NCBI RefSeq assembly: GCF_010119225.1
Contig: NZ_WNKF01000007.1
Coordinates: forward strand, 124,001-188,000
DNA from: Cyclobacterium roseum
Lineage (GTDB): Bacteria > Bacteroidota > Bacteroidia > Cytophagales > Cyclobacteriaceae
DNA: 64,000 nt
Direction: 5' to 3'
In this document: one piece after another, positions 10,035 to 18,496 of the stretch
How the letters are laid out: each line of letters starts with the position of its first letter
Numbering within the stretch: position 1 is the first letter of the stretch
The notes under the pieces: model-generated
The model's database searches: none
Told to the model about the DNA's origin: nothing
Seen by the model: only the letters and a program-made list of their open reading frames with translations
Translations under genes and position numbers: made by a program

Positions 10035-11744
10035 ATGAAAATATTCAATTATATCATACTTTGTGCAGGAATTTTGGCCATTGGAATTTCGGGTTGTGAT
10101 GAATCCGCCATTCTGGAAGAAGTCCCGTTGGATTTCGCCAGCCCGGAAAATTCTTACATTACCTTCTCGGATTTCAGTGCTGCCGTAAATGCGCTTTATG
10201 ACCAATCCAGGGTAATTTTATCCGATGGGGAACACCGACCTTTGGATTATATCTATGGAACAGACCTGGGGTATAATGCAGCCAACCAACTCAATGTGCG
10301 ATTCGGTTCTTATTTAGCCACGTTATTGCCCACTAGCGGCATGGTGGAATTCCATTGGCGACAATATTACCGGGTGATATCAGGTGCCAACATCATCTTA
10401 AACCGAATGGGAAATTCGGCCATGACAGATCAGGAGAAAACACTGATTGAGGCACAGGCGAAATTGTTCAGGGGCTTTGCCTACCGGAACCTGGCCCATC
10501 TTTTCGGTGGAGTGCCATTGGAGCTGGAAGAAGTAAGTTCTCCGAAAACCGATTATGTAAGGGCAAGCCGGGAGGAAGTTTACCTTCAGGCCGCCGAAGA
10601 TTTGGAATTTGCAGCCGCTAACCTGCGGGGCATCACCGAAGTACGGGATGGAGAGGTCAATAACCTGGCAGCTTACCATATTTTGGCCGAGGTTTATGTG
10701 TCTTTGGAGAGGTGGACCGATGCGATTACAGCAGCCAGCATGGTTATCGATGATCCTAATACGGCATTGATGACTGAACGTTTTGGCTCCCTGGCAGGTG
10801 AACCCGGAGATGTGTACTGGGACTTGTTCCGGAGATACAACCAAAACAGAGGAGTGGGCAATACCGAAGGAATTTGGGTATGGCAATACGAAGTGGATGT
10901 TCCTGGCGGTGCTATTTCATCCTCAAGTAGGCAAGGACCCCAATTGGAAAGAGACCATGCCCCCAGACCCTGGAGTTTTATTGTTCGGGATCCCTCAGGA
11001 GTCGCTCCCTTTCTACCTCTTGGTGTATCAGATAATACCGGGGGGAGGGGCATTGGCCGCTTTAGAGGCACCAACCATTTCAATTATGGGATCTGGCATT
11101 ACGACTGGGACGACATGCGGAATTCGGAACATAATTTTATCCGGGATGTGGCCTTTAACAACCCGGAATCCGAATGGTACGGTCAAAACATATCCGATCA
11201 CATGCCCTTGTTCAGGCAATCTCTGAATGATACCATCAGGTTTTTTTATCCATATCAGTCCAAGGTTACTACTCCTGGTCAACATCCACCAGAACTCTTC
11301 GTGGACCCAAACCTTATGACACTTAATGCGGCCACCGCTGGCACTACTTACAGTGATCAATACCATTTTCGCCTGGCCGAAACCTATCTGTTGCGCGCTG
11401 AAGCCTATTTGGGTAACAGTCAACCCGCAGAAGCCGCCAACGACATCAATGTGGTCAGGGATAGGGCCAATGCCATGCCGGTGAGTCCGGGAGAGGTGGA
11501 CATCGATTTTATCCTGGATGAGAGGATGCGGGAGTTAGGGGTAGAAGAAAAAAGGCGCCTTACCCTAAATCGCCTGGGCCTACTCTACGAACGAACAAAC
11601 CGGTACTGTGAAGGCCGGCCCGATGTAACCAATTTCGGTGTGGATGTACAGCCTTATCATAACCTGTGGCCCATTCCATTTTCTGAAATTGAACGAAATA
11701 CCGGTGCCCAACTGGCACAAAATCCCGGCTATGCGGCCGAATAG
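10035..11744 (+). CDS. SusD/RagB-family surface lipoprotein
   Basis: A 569-residue SusD. The lipobox Cys is about residue 21 (GISGCDES). SusD signatures are present: AQAKLFRGFAYRNLAHLFGG about 139-158 and FRLAETYLLRAEAYLGN about 442-458. It ends with the WPIPFSEIERN...NPGY tail. It is the partner of the SusC 18 bp upstream and lies 100 bp before two sulfatase genes, so the bound glycan is probably sulfated; this last point is inference from gene order. Confidence 0.95.
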   Translation: MKIFNYIILCAGILAIGISGCDESAILEEVPLDFASPENSYITFSDFSAAVNALYDQSRVILSDGEHRPLDYIYGTDLGYNAANQLNVRFGSYLATLLPTSGMVEFHWRQYYRVISGANIILNRMGNSAMTDQEKTLIEAQAKLFRGFAYRNLAHLFGGVPLELEEVSSPKTDYVRASREEVYLQAAEDLEFAAANLRGITEVRDGEVNNLAAYHILAEVYVSLERWTDAITAASMVIDDPNTALMTERFGSLAGEPGDVYWDLFRRYNQNRGVGNTEGIWVWQYEVDVPGGAISSSSRQGPQLERDHAPRPWSFIVRDPSGVAPFLPLGVSDNTGGRGIGRFRGTNHFNYGIWHYDWDDMRNSEHNFIRDVAFNNPESEWYGQNISDHMPLFRQSLNDTIRFFYPYQSKVTTPGQHPPELFVDPNLMTLNAATAGTTYSDQYHFRLAETYLLRAEAYLGNSQPAEAANDINVVRDRANAMPVSPGEVDIDFILDERMRELGVEEKRRLTLNRLGLLYERTNRYCEGRPDVTNFGVDVQPYHNLWPIPFSEIERNTGAQLAQNPGYAAE

Positions 11745-11844
11745 GTCGGGGTTTCTTTGTTCTATAAATTCGGGAAATAACACGATCTTTGATTATATTA
11801 TGCCCGATTAACAAATTTTACACCCGAAACCAAGCATTTATTTT

Positions 11845-13479
11845 ATGAAAAATGTGCTCAAAATAATTGCCCTATTTGCGGCTCCTTTGATTTTTGGCTG
11901 TTCATCCACTGAGGAAGAAACGGAGAAACGCTCCCCCAATATCCTCTTCGTGATCAGCGATGACCAGTCCTTTGCCCATACCAGCTTTGCAGGAAGTAAA
12001 TTTGTCCAGACTCCTGCATTTGATCGGGTAGCAAGAGAAGGGGTTTATTTTACCAATTGTATCGCCGGTTCACCCGGATGTGCCCCTTCAAGGAGCAGCA
12101 TCATTACCGGCCGCCACCATTGGCAAAATGAACAATCCGGACAACATGCAGCCCCCTGGCTAAAGAAGCATGTGCCTTTTGTGGATTTGCTGGATAAAAA
12201 TGGCTATATCACGGGCCGAACCGGAAAGGGAGTATCCCCTTTCCGCTATGCCCGAGATGAAAATGATTCCCTTTGGAGGGAGACCGATGCTGCCGGGATC
12301 GCCCATAGCAATATCCGCTATGAACCAGGAACCGAGGGAGATGCCCGACCTGCCAATCAGATAAATACCCTGAATTATTTTGAAAACTTTAAATATTTCA
12401 TGGAAAATGTAAGGGAAGCTGACGATCCTTTTTTCTTTTGGTACGGTGCCACGGAACCCCACCGTGCCTTTGAGCAGGATTCCTGGAAACGCACTGATAA
12501 AAAACTTTCCGATGCGGAAGTTCCCGGCTTTCTACCCGATCATCCCATTGTAAGGGGAGATCTACTGGACTATGCCGTAGAAATTGAATGGTTTGACCAA
12601 CACCTGCAATACATGCTGGAATACCTGGAAGAAACAGGCGAACTGGATAATACCATCATCATCGTCACGTCAGATAACGGCATGGCTTTCCCAAGAGCGA
12701 AGGCCAATGGGTACGATTATGGTATCCATGTTCCCCTGGCCATTCGCTATCCCAGTGCCTTTCCTCCGGGCCGAACCGTGGACGATCCCATTAATTTCAT
12801 CGACCTGGCACCCACCATTCTTGACCTGACCCATACCAGTGCGGAAGGAATGTTGCCAATTACAGGAGAAAGCATCCGGAATATTTTGGAATCTCCCAGA
12901 GAAGGTACGGTGGACCCCTCAAAGAAGTTTGTATTTTCTGGTCGCGAGCGACACTCTGCCTCTCGTTATCAAAATTGGGGATATCCGCAGCGGATGATCA
13001 GGAACCAGGAACATTTATTGATTTGGAATATCAAGCCCGATCGCTGGCCGGCAGGAGCTCCCCAGCGTATCGATCCGGAAAACGAAAACGAGTTGCTGCC
13101 CCTTTATGGGATGGACGAAGAAGGCGAGCACCATTCCGATTGGGCTTTTACCGATGTGGATGCGGCACCTACCAAATCTTTTCTGGTAGAAAACCGGGAT
13201 GAGGAGGACGTGCGGCCATTTTTTGAAGCAGCATTCGAAAAAAATCCGGAAGTGCAACTTTATAATATCCAATCGGATCCCGATTGCATGAATAACCTGG
13301 CAGATGATCCTGATTATGCCGAAATCAAAGAGGAATTGCGGCAGGCCCTGCTGACCGAGCTGCGGGAAACAGAAGATCCCCGGGTAGTGGGTCCGGATCC
13401 CGAAGTGTTTGATTCTTACCTGCGCTACAGTCCCATGCGGGAATTTCCAAAACCCATCGAAGGAAGTACATTAAAATGA
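11845..13479 (+). CDS. S1-family sulfatase, lipoprotein
   Basis: A 544-residue formylglycine sulfatase that hydrolyses sulfate esters, probably on a polysaccharide. The leader ends in a lipobox (FGCSS, Cys about 19). Metal ligands are the Asp pair at about 39-40 (VISDDQ), and the Cys converted to formylglycine is about residue 79 within CAPSRSSIITGR, followed by TSDNG about 275 as the second metal site. Its stop overlaps the next sulfatase start by four bases (ATGA), so the two are translationally coupled. Maturation would need an anaerobic-type sulfatase-maturing enzyme, not encoded in this window. Substrate position is unknown. Confidence 0.93.
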   Translation: MKNVLKIIALFAAPLIFGCSSTEEETEKRSPNILFVISDDQSFAHTSFAGSKFVQTPAFDRVAREGVYFTNCIAGSPGCAPSRSSIITGRHHWQNEQSGQHAAPWLKKHVPFVDLLDKNGYITGRTGKGVSPFRYARDENDSLWRETDAAGIAHSNIRYEPGTEGDARPANQINTLNYFENFKYFMENVREADDPFFFWYGATEPHRAFEQDSWKRTDKKLSDAEVPGFLPDHPIVRGDLLDYAVEIEWFDQHLQYMLEYLEETGELDNTIIIVTSDNGMAFPRAKANGYDYGIHVPLAIRYPSAFPPGRTVDDPINFIDLAPTILDLTHTSAEGMLPITGESIRNILESPREGTVDPSKKFVFSGRERHSASRYQNWGYPQRMIRNQEHLLIWNIKPDRWPAGAPQRIDPENENELLPLYGMDEEGEHHSDWAFTDVDAAPTKSFLVENRDEEDVRPFFEAAFEKNPEVQLYNIQSDPDCMNNLADDPDYAEIKEELRQALLTELRETEDPRVVGPDPEVFDSYLRYSPMREFPKPIEGSTLK

Positions 13480-15401
13480 TTGGTTTAGATCGTTTTGGAG
13501 GGGGATTGCTTGTCTTGGTTTTTCTTTTGCTTAGCAAGGGGGGCCTGGCCCGGGAAATGCCCCCTGACCGACCCAACGTACTTTGGATCACCTGTGAGGA
13601 TATAAGTCCCTATCTGGGGAGCTATGGTTTTGCTCAGGCGCATACTCCCAATCTGGACAAGCTGGCCAAAAAATCAATCCAATATAGCCAGGCCTATGCC
13701 GATGCTCCTGTCTGTGCGGTAGCCCGGGCCACCATCCTGTCGGGAATGTTTGCCTCCACCACCGGTACCCACCAAATGCGCACCCGGGTGCAGTTGCCGG
13801 AACAGATTCCCGCTTACCCTAAAATACTAAGGGAAGCAGGCTATTATTGTACCAACAACAGTAAGAAAGATTACAATTCCAATTTCATACTTGACCCCGA
13901 TCTGTGGGACGAATCCAGCAAAAAGGCACATTATAAAAACAGGGATGCCACTCAGCCCTTTTTTGCTATTTTCAATCTAACCGTTACCCACGAAAGTCAG
14001 CTTAGCGAGGAAAGGATCCAATCCTATGTAGAAAATGGAATGATCCCGGAAAAGCCCCGGATTGATCCGGCGGATATCGAATTGCCCCCTTACCACCCCG
14101 ATCTACCCGAAATCAGGGAAGATTGGGCGAGGTTTCACGACCTGATCACTTTGATGGATGCTCAGGTAGGGGAATTGTTGGAGGAACTGGAAGCGGCAGG
14201 CCTTGCAGAAAATACGGTTGTTTTTTTCTATTCGGATCATGGCGGGCAATTGTCCCGCTCCAAGCGGTACATTTACAATGTAGGCACCCAGGTGCCCATG
14301 ATGGTACACCTTCCTGAAAAATGGGAACACTTGTCGCCGCTGCCTTCTGGAAGTGTGGATGAATCCCTGGTAAGTTTTGTGGATTTGGCACCAACCTTGC
14401 TTTCCATTACTGGTTGTGACATTCCTGCCATCATGCAGGGAAGGTCCTTTTTGGGAAAGGAATCCAGGGAGTCCCCTGATTTTGTCCATTTTTTCAGGGA
14501 TAGAATGGCCGAACGCTATGATTTCTCCAGGGCAGTGACCGACGGAAAGTACTATTATATCCGAAATTTTATGCCCCACAGACCGAGGGGTCGGGATTCC
14601 CGGTACGGATACCAGGTGCAAGCCAATTGGCGGGCCTATGAAACGGCTTACGAGGCAGGGAATACCGATGAAATTCAATCCCAATTTTACGAACCCAAAC
14701 CCCTGGAACAATTCTTTGATACAGAAGCAGACCCCTGGCAGGTAGATAACCTTATCGAACAGGAGGCCTCCAAAGCCAGGGTGAAAAGCATGTCTAAAGA
14801 ACTGGATCGCTGGATGGTGGAGACCAGGGATGTGGGATTGATTCCGGAGCCCATGTTTCATGAACTGGTAGGAACAGGTAAAAAACATGCCACTCTTTAT
14901 GAATATGCCCAAAGTAAGGAGTATCAGATACAGAAAATACTGAAAGCAGCGAAGGCGGCTACGGCTGATAAAGCTGGAAATTTACTGAAGTATTTGAAAG
15001 TGAATGACCCCATCATTCGGTATTGGGGAGCCTATGGGATTTTTCTTCATCCGGATCAAAGTGATAGGGTTCAAAGTAGTTTGAAAGCTATGATCCGGGA
15101 GGATAAATCCGCAGCCAATAGAATCATGGCTGCCCAGGCGCTTGCCCTGTGCGGAGATGCGGATACCGCCTTTGATGCCATCATGAAGGAAGCAATCGCA
15201 ACCCCTCATGGCTATGTATTGCTGCAAGCCCTCAATGCCTTTCAATACAGCCATACGGACGACAGACTAAGCCTGGAAGATTGGCAAACCTTTAAGGAAA
15301 AGGAATTTGTAGCCAATGATCCCGGAGCTGGATTGGGCTATCCCCAGCGCATCATCGATGATGCCATTGCCCTATTTCCTGAGCGGCGAAAGGTGGATTG
15401 A
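13476..15401 (+). CDS. S1-family sulfatase with C-terminal helical extension
   Basis: A 641-residue exported sulfatase. The start ATG overlaps the preceding stop. An N-terminal hydrophobic leader is followed by NVLWITCEDISPYLG (metal site about 40-43) and PVCAVARATILSG, where Cys about 80 is the expected formylglycine residue. The usual Pro two residues later is Val here, so the core is C-A-V-A-R and not C-x-P-x-R. YSDHGG about 252-257 supplies further metal ligands. Beyond about residue 490 is a helical extension resembling HEAT-like repeats, as in several environmental sulfatases. Forms a coupled pair with the 11845 sulfatase and ends the locus. Confidence 0.92.
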   Translation: MIGLDRFGGGLLVLVFLLLSKGGLAREMPPDRPNVLWITCEDISPYLGSYGFAQAHTPNLDKLAKKSIQYSQAYADAPVCAVARATILSGMFASTTGTHQMRTRVQLPEQIPAYPKILREAGYYCTNNSKKDYNSNFILDPDLWDESSKKAHYKNRDATQPFFAIFNLTVTHESQLSEERIQSYVENGMIPEKPRIDPADIELPPYHPDLPEIREDWARFHDLITLMDAQVGELLEELEAAGLAENTVVFFYSDHGGQLSRSKRYIYNVGTQVPMMVHLPEKWEHLSPLPSGSVDESLVSFVDLAPTLLSITGCDIPAIMQGRSFLGKESRESPDFVHFFRDRMAERYDFSRAVTDGKYYYIRNFMPHRPRGRDSRYGYQVQANWRAYETAYEAGNTDEIQSQFYEPKPLEQFFDTEADPWQVDNLIEQEASKARVKSMSKELDRWMVETRDVGLIPEPMFHELVGTGKKHATLYEYAQSKEYQIQKILKAAKAATADKAGNLLKYLKVNDPIIRYWGAYGIFLHPDQSDRVQSSLKAMIREDKSAANRIMAAQALALCGDADTAFDAIMKEAIATPHGYVLLQALNAFQYSHTDDRLSLEDWQTFKEKEFVANDPGAGLGYPQRIIDDAIALFPERRKVD

Positions 15402-15439
15402 TGGTGGCAAATAATGACTGAATTCACTATATTTATTAT

Positions 15440-16048
15440 ATGAATTCCAAAAAGGACGATACCGTCAAAGAACCGGATCTGGAATACACCAACCATTCCT
15501 ATGCCGACTACCTGACTTGGCAGATGAGGGAAGTGGTGGAACTGATTAGGGGGAAGATCTTTAAAAAAGCGGCAGCTGCTCCGGGAAGGATTCACCAAAA
15601 AATTTCGGGAGCGCTTTTTCTTAGGTTGGGTAATTTTCTGAGAGGTGAAAAATGTCAGATTTATTCCGCACCCTTTGATGTCCGGTTTCCTGAAAAATCC
15701 AAAGCTGATACGCGCATTCACAATGTAGTACAACCGGACATCTGCGTCATTTGCGATACCGAAAAACTGGATGAGCGGGGCTGTATCGGGGCCCCTGACC
15801 TGATCGTGGAAATCCTATCTCCCGGTAATAGTAAAGTCGAATTGAAATTTAAATTTAATCTTTATGAGTCCAACGGTGTCCATGAATATTGGATCATTCA
15901 TCCCGAAACGCAGGATTTGCTTATCTACAGCCTCGTCGACGGAAAATACGTTCCCTCACGGCTTTTTACTTCAGGAGATGTGGTGGAGTCAACCGTCCTC
16001 AAGGGCTTTACACTGGATTTGGAGGAGTTTTTTGGGGATATGGAGTAG
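15440..16048 (+). CDS. Uma2-family (DUF820) endonuclease-like protein, copy 1
   Basis: A 202-residue protein of the Uma2/DUF820 family, which has a PD-(D/E)xK nuclease fold but mostly unknown roles. Visible core: PDICVI, then APDLIVEILSPGN with the acidic catalytic-type residues, then KFKFNLYESNGVHEYWIIHP supplying the conserved Lys/Tyr stretch. It is the first of five copies in this window (15440, 18497, 20990, 37243 remnant, 41391 reverse). Flanks are partly shared with copy 2: CACTATATTTATTAT-like sequence just before ATG, and an ATGTATTCGT motif about 60 bp after the stop. Function is not known. Confidence 0.9.
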   Translation: MNSKKDDTVKEPDLEYTNHSYADYLTWQMREVVELIRGKIFKKAAAAPGRIHQKISGALFLRLGNFLRGEKCQIYSAPFDVRFPEKSKADTRIHNVVQPDICVICDTEKLDERGCIGAPDLIVEILSPGNSKVELKFKFNLYESNGVHEYWIIHPETQDLLIYSLVDGKYVPSRLFTSGDVVESTVLKGFTLDLEEFFGDME

Positions 16049-16144
16049 TGATGTAAACATTGCTTTATCCTACTAGAGAATGTATTCGTTTGCTGACCGT
16101 TACTTAATATACAGACAACCTGTTTGGTTTTGTTCCGTATAATT

Positions 16145-16166
16145 GTATATATTAAAACGTATATAC
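16145..16166. promoter_or_regulatory. Palindromic operator upstream of vapBC 1
   Basis: A perfect inverted repeat GTATATA, eight bases, TATATAC, ends 19 bp before the antitoxin start. A further half-like GTATAATT lies just upstream. AbrB-fold VapB antitoxins autoregulate by binding such palindromes with VapC. The site is visible in the sequence; its role is inferred from position. Confidence 0.65.
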
Positions 16167-16185
16167 AAAATCCTCAAAATCGATT

Positions 16186-16419
16186 ATGGAGAAGACAGCC
16201 AAAGTATTTAAAAGTGGAAATAGTCAGGCGCTCAGATTGCCAAAGGAATTCAATACGGATGAAAAGCAATTCTTTATCCGCAGGATAGGTTCTTCGCTAC
16301 TTCTCAGCCCTAAGGCCAGCTCATGGGACATGGTAGCGCAGAGTCTCACAGCATTTTCGGATGATTATTTGGAGGAAGGACGAAATCAGCCTCCCCTCCA
16401 GCAAAGAGAAACGCTTTGA
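16186..16419 (+). CDS. VapB-type antitoxin, AbrB/SpoVT (VagC) fold
   Basis: A 77-residue protein opening with the swapped-hairpin AbrB signature KTAKVFKSGNSQALRLPKEF and continuing with a basic/hydrophobic toxin-binding tail. This is the VagC/VapB class of antitoxin that neutralises PIN-domain RNases and represses its own operon. Its stop codon overlaps the ATG of the toxin gene by one base (TGATG), giving translational coupling. The palindrome just upstream is a likely autoregulatory site. Confidence 0.88.
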   Translation: MEKTAKVFKSGNSQALRLPKEFNTDEKQFFIRRIGSSLLLSPKASSWDMVAQSLTAFSDDYLEEGRNQPPLQQRETL

Positions 16420-16823
16420 TGTATTTATTGGACACGAATATTTGTATATACCTTATCAAGAAGCGTCCTGAAATCCTTCTTAAAAAGTTCAGGTCCTACC
16501 CCATTTCAATGTTTAGGGTTTCTGCGGTCACCATTGCTGAACTGTACTACGGGGTGTCAAAAAGTGAACGGAAGAAAACGAATGCGGATGCGTTGATTCA
16601 ATTTCTTGCTCCATTTGAATTTGTTTCATTTACGGATGCTGATGCCATCGCATATGGAGAAATTCGTGCGAAACTGGAAAGAAAAGGGCAAGTCATCGGA
16701 CCCTATGATCTTCAGATTGCCGCACAGGCAATATCCAGAAAGATGACCCTTGTTACAAACAATAGTAGGGAATTTCAGAGAGTACCTGGTTTGGCCTGTG
16801 AAAATTGGGTCCCGTCAGGTTAA
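16419..16823 (+). CDS. VapC-type PIN-domain RNase toxin
   Basis: A 134-residue PIN-domain toxin. The ATG at 16419, overlapping the antitoxin stop, is chosen over the TTG three bases earlier. Acidic catalytic residues are visible: Asp in MYLLDTN (residue 5), Glu in TIAELYYG (about 41), Asp in GPYDLQIAA (about 97) and the terminal-region NNSREF segment. Such toxins cleave tRNA or rRNA when freed from VapB. The 3' end of the gene, including its stop, runs into the structured inverted repeat at 16814-16910. Confidence 0.9.
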   Translation: MYLLDTNICIYLIKKRPEILLKKFRSYPISMFRVSAVTIAELYYGVSKSERKKTNADALIQFLAPFEFVSFTDADAIAYGEIRAKLERKGQVIGPYDLQIAAQAISRKMTLVTNNSREFQRVPGLACENWVPSG

Positions 16824-16910
16824 CCTGTTTTTGACAAGCCACCTGGGCCAAGGGTGGCTGCTACTTGTCAGCCCTTTGAAGGGTTCAAAAACGGTCGGGT
16901 AATACCTGAC
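16814..16910. repeat. Branched inverted-repeat element after vapBC 1
   Basis: A 97-nt sequence that can fold into a multi-arm structure. The outer arms are GTCAGGT (16814-16820) and ACCTGAC (16904-16910). A second arm is GTTTTTGA (16827-16834) with TCAAAAAC (16885-16892). Inside are GACAAG/CTTGTC enclosing CCACC/GGTGG, and a CCCTT/AAGGG mini-hairpin. It could act as a terminator for vapBC, but it is more elaborate than needed. Related CCTGNCAG inverted repeats occur at 40612-40639 and 63728-63787. Confidence 0.6.
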
Positions 16911-16986
16911 AGATGCTTTTATAGGTCGGGGACAGAAAGGTTTTTATATCCCCTGCTAAAATCCCTGAAAATTTTGCAAAAACTAA

Positions 16987-17379
16987 CCATTCGGTCTTTC
17001 GCGTTTATTCCTGTTGGGTAACTTTGTTGAAGCCCAGGAAAAAGGTTGGCCATTTATGGACCACGGTCCTGAATCACAAACGATCCTTCTTCTGGGTGAC
17101 AACAATTTTCAGTTGAGAGAAAATCCAACAGACGCTTTTCAATACCTATTGCCAACCCTGCAAAATGCCACCTTCCGGTTTTTGAACCTGGAAGGGGCTT
17201 TTGCTGGGGGCACTATGGACAGCATAGAAACGGATATTGCCCACAAAAATTGGCGGCACTCCAACTCCGGTCAGGTAGCTGCCCTGACGACAGCCGAAAT
17301 TGATGCAGTAGGGGTGGCCAACAACGTGACCTATCCCTGGCAGGCCTTTATGCGCAGCAAGCATGTCCTTGATAGCGTT
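16987..17379 (+). pseudogene. CapA/PgsA-type metallophosphatase-fold gene, truncated at both ends
   Basis: An open frame from the stop at 16984 lacks a usable ATG (TTG at 17014 is the first start-like codon) but encodes a partial signal sequence (LFLLGNFVEAQ) followed by CapA-family sequence: ILLLGDNNFQL, FRFLNLEGAFAGG and VGVANNVTYPWQAFMRSKHVL. CapA-like proteins are usually 350-400 residues, so only about the first third remains. Homology stops near 17376, where the sequence abuts an antisense transposase fragment. The gene was evidently cut by an insertion-sequence event and its 5' end has also decayed. Confidence 0.75.
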
Positions 17380-17655
17380 TGATTGACCAGAATCAGGGGT
17401 GGCTTTTCTTTAGGGTTGAATTCTTTGCTTGTTTCGGCCAACATGGCCCTGATGCGGTCCATGCCGTAAGCAGTTTTTGTCCTGCCGAACAGCCCCTCTA
17501 TCGGATTACGCTCCCCCGGGCTTACGTGGTTTTCCACCGCCTTTGCCGAAGGCCTGCCCAAGGGCTTGGCCGATATTTTGATCCCCCTTTCATATAGCCA
17601 TTTCCTATTTTGCCGGGTGGCATATAGTTTGTCCGCCAAGACCTTTTCAGGATAG
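17376..17655 (-). mobile_element. IS5/IS1182-like transposase C-terminal fragment
   Basis: On the minus strand the frame reads VLADKLYATRQNRKWLYERG, then GRPSAKAV and ERNPIEGLFGRTKTAYGMDRIRA, ending LVNQTL. This is the last part of a DDE transposase of the IS5/IS1182 type (the NxIEGxFGxxK...YG segment carries the final catalytic Glu). The N-terminal two thirds and any terminal inverted repeat are gone. One end abuts the broken CapA gene and the other a truncated outer-membrane paralog, so the scrap marks a rearrangement junction. Inactive. Confidence 0.8.
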
Positions 17656-17694
17656 AAAAGAGAGCGCAGAATATATTTTTTTGGCTAGTGACAT
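17647..17694 (-). pseudogene. Truncated start of a paralog of the 17698 outer-membrane gene
   Basis: Only three bases after the stop of the minus-strand gene 17698-18288, a new ATG (at 17694) begins MSLAKKIYSALSFLS and stops. The first residues and surrounding DNA closely match the start of the neighbouring gene (MSLSKK..., with an ATTTTTTTG-A/G-TAGTGACA context at both sites). This looks like the 5' end of a tandem duplicate cut off by the transposase scrap. It could alternatively be a short coupled peptide. Confidence 0.5.
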
Positions 17695-17697
17695 CTT

Positions 17698-18288
17698 TTA
17701 AAAACTATACCCTAAACTGATTCCAATCAGGAATGGACTATAGAACACTTCCTTCCCACTAGTTTCGGAATTGAAAAATTGAATCCCGGGAGTGTAGGCA
17801 GCCCTGAAAAAGAAGCCTCCTTCAGGTTTTTGATACCGGTAACCTATCCTGGCCAGAATAAACTGGTCCCAATGTATTTCTTCTCTAATAAATTTCGGCA
17901 AACTTTCGTCAACGGTATAGGATCTGTTACGTAGGGTATAGAACCCGGCTCCTAATTCCAAATTATGCTTGGACTTTCCCAAAAAAACTGTAATCTCTGC
18001 CGGAAAGTATGGGATCCAATGGGCTGAAAATATGGGTTCACTACTTCCACGACGACGCAAAGAAAATCCTGCACTTCCCCAAAGTTTCATCCTGTTTTTT
18101 TGGTGAAGGATACGTCCATAATTAAGAGCATAGCCACCAGAGTTCCCAAGTAATTCGGCATGTACGGAGTTTTTCGCCGTGAAAATATCGGCCTCGGTCT
18201 CCGGCTCAGATTGAGCACTCAACTTATTCTGGGCAATCATCAAAAAGCCCATTAAAGCGAAGAGAATACATTTTTTTGATAGTGACAA
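17698..18288 (-). CDS. Small outer-membrane beta-barrel-like protein, unknown function
   Basis: A 196-residue protein with a clear signal sequence (hydrophobic run, cleavage near KLSAQ, residue 26). The mature part alternates polar and aromatic residues in strand-like blocks (GYALNYGRIL, KLWGSAGFSL, HNLELGAGFYTL, ILARIGYRY, GGFFFRAAYTP) and ends in GISLGYSF with terminal Phe, as expected for a small porin-like barrel. I do not recognise a named family. It stands alone on the minus strand between debris and a Uma2 gene. A truncated duplicate start lies immediately downstream. Confidence 0.7.
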   Translation of the reverse strand: MSLSKKCILFALMGFLMIAQNKLSAQSEPETEADIFTAKNSVHAELLGNSGGYALNYGRILHQKNRMKLWGSAGFSLRRRGSSEPIFSAHWIPYFPAEITVFLGKSKHNLELGAGFYTLRNRSYTVDESLPKFIREEIHWDQFILARIGYRYQKPEGGFFFRAAYTPGIQFFNSETSGKEVFYSPFLIGISLGYSF

Positions 18289-18361
18289 TTCGGTTATAGT
18301 TTTATTGGCTGAGTCATAACATAATCCAGCTATTTAACGATTATCTGTTTGGACAAAACTT

Positions 18362-18478
18362 CTTTGCAAAAATACATGGAAAATTCAGGAATATTGGGTT
18401 TTGGGGGTAGACTGGAGTCCATATTATGCCAAAAGATCCTATCAGTTCGACGTAATGGTGAATACAAACAATGGCTGA
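18362..18478 (+). pseudogene. Unidentified 3' coding scrap before Uma2 copy 2
   Basis: A frame reading TWKIQEYWVLGVDWSPYYAK and on to VMVNTNNG then stop looks like the C-terminal end of a former gene. It has no start and no recognised family. Its stop lies 19 bp before the Uma2 start, inside the upstream sequence shared among Uma2 copies, so the Uma2 unit seems to have landed at or near the end of an older gene. Confidence 0.35.
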
Positions 18479-18496
18479 ATTTATTATATTTATTCC

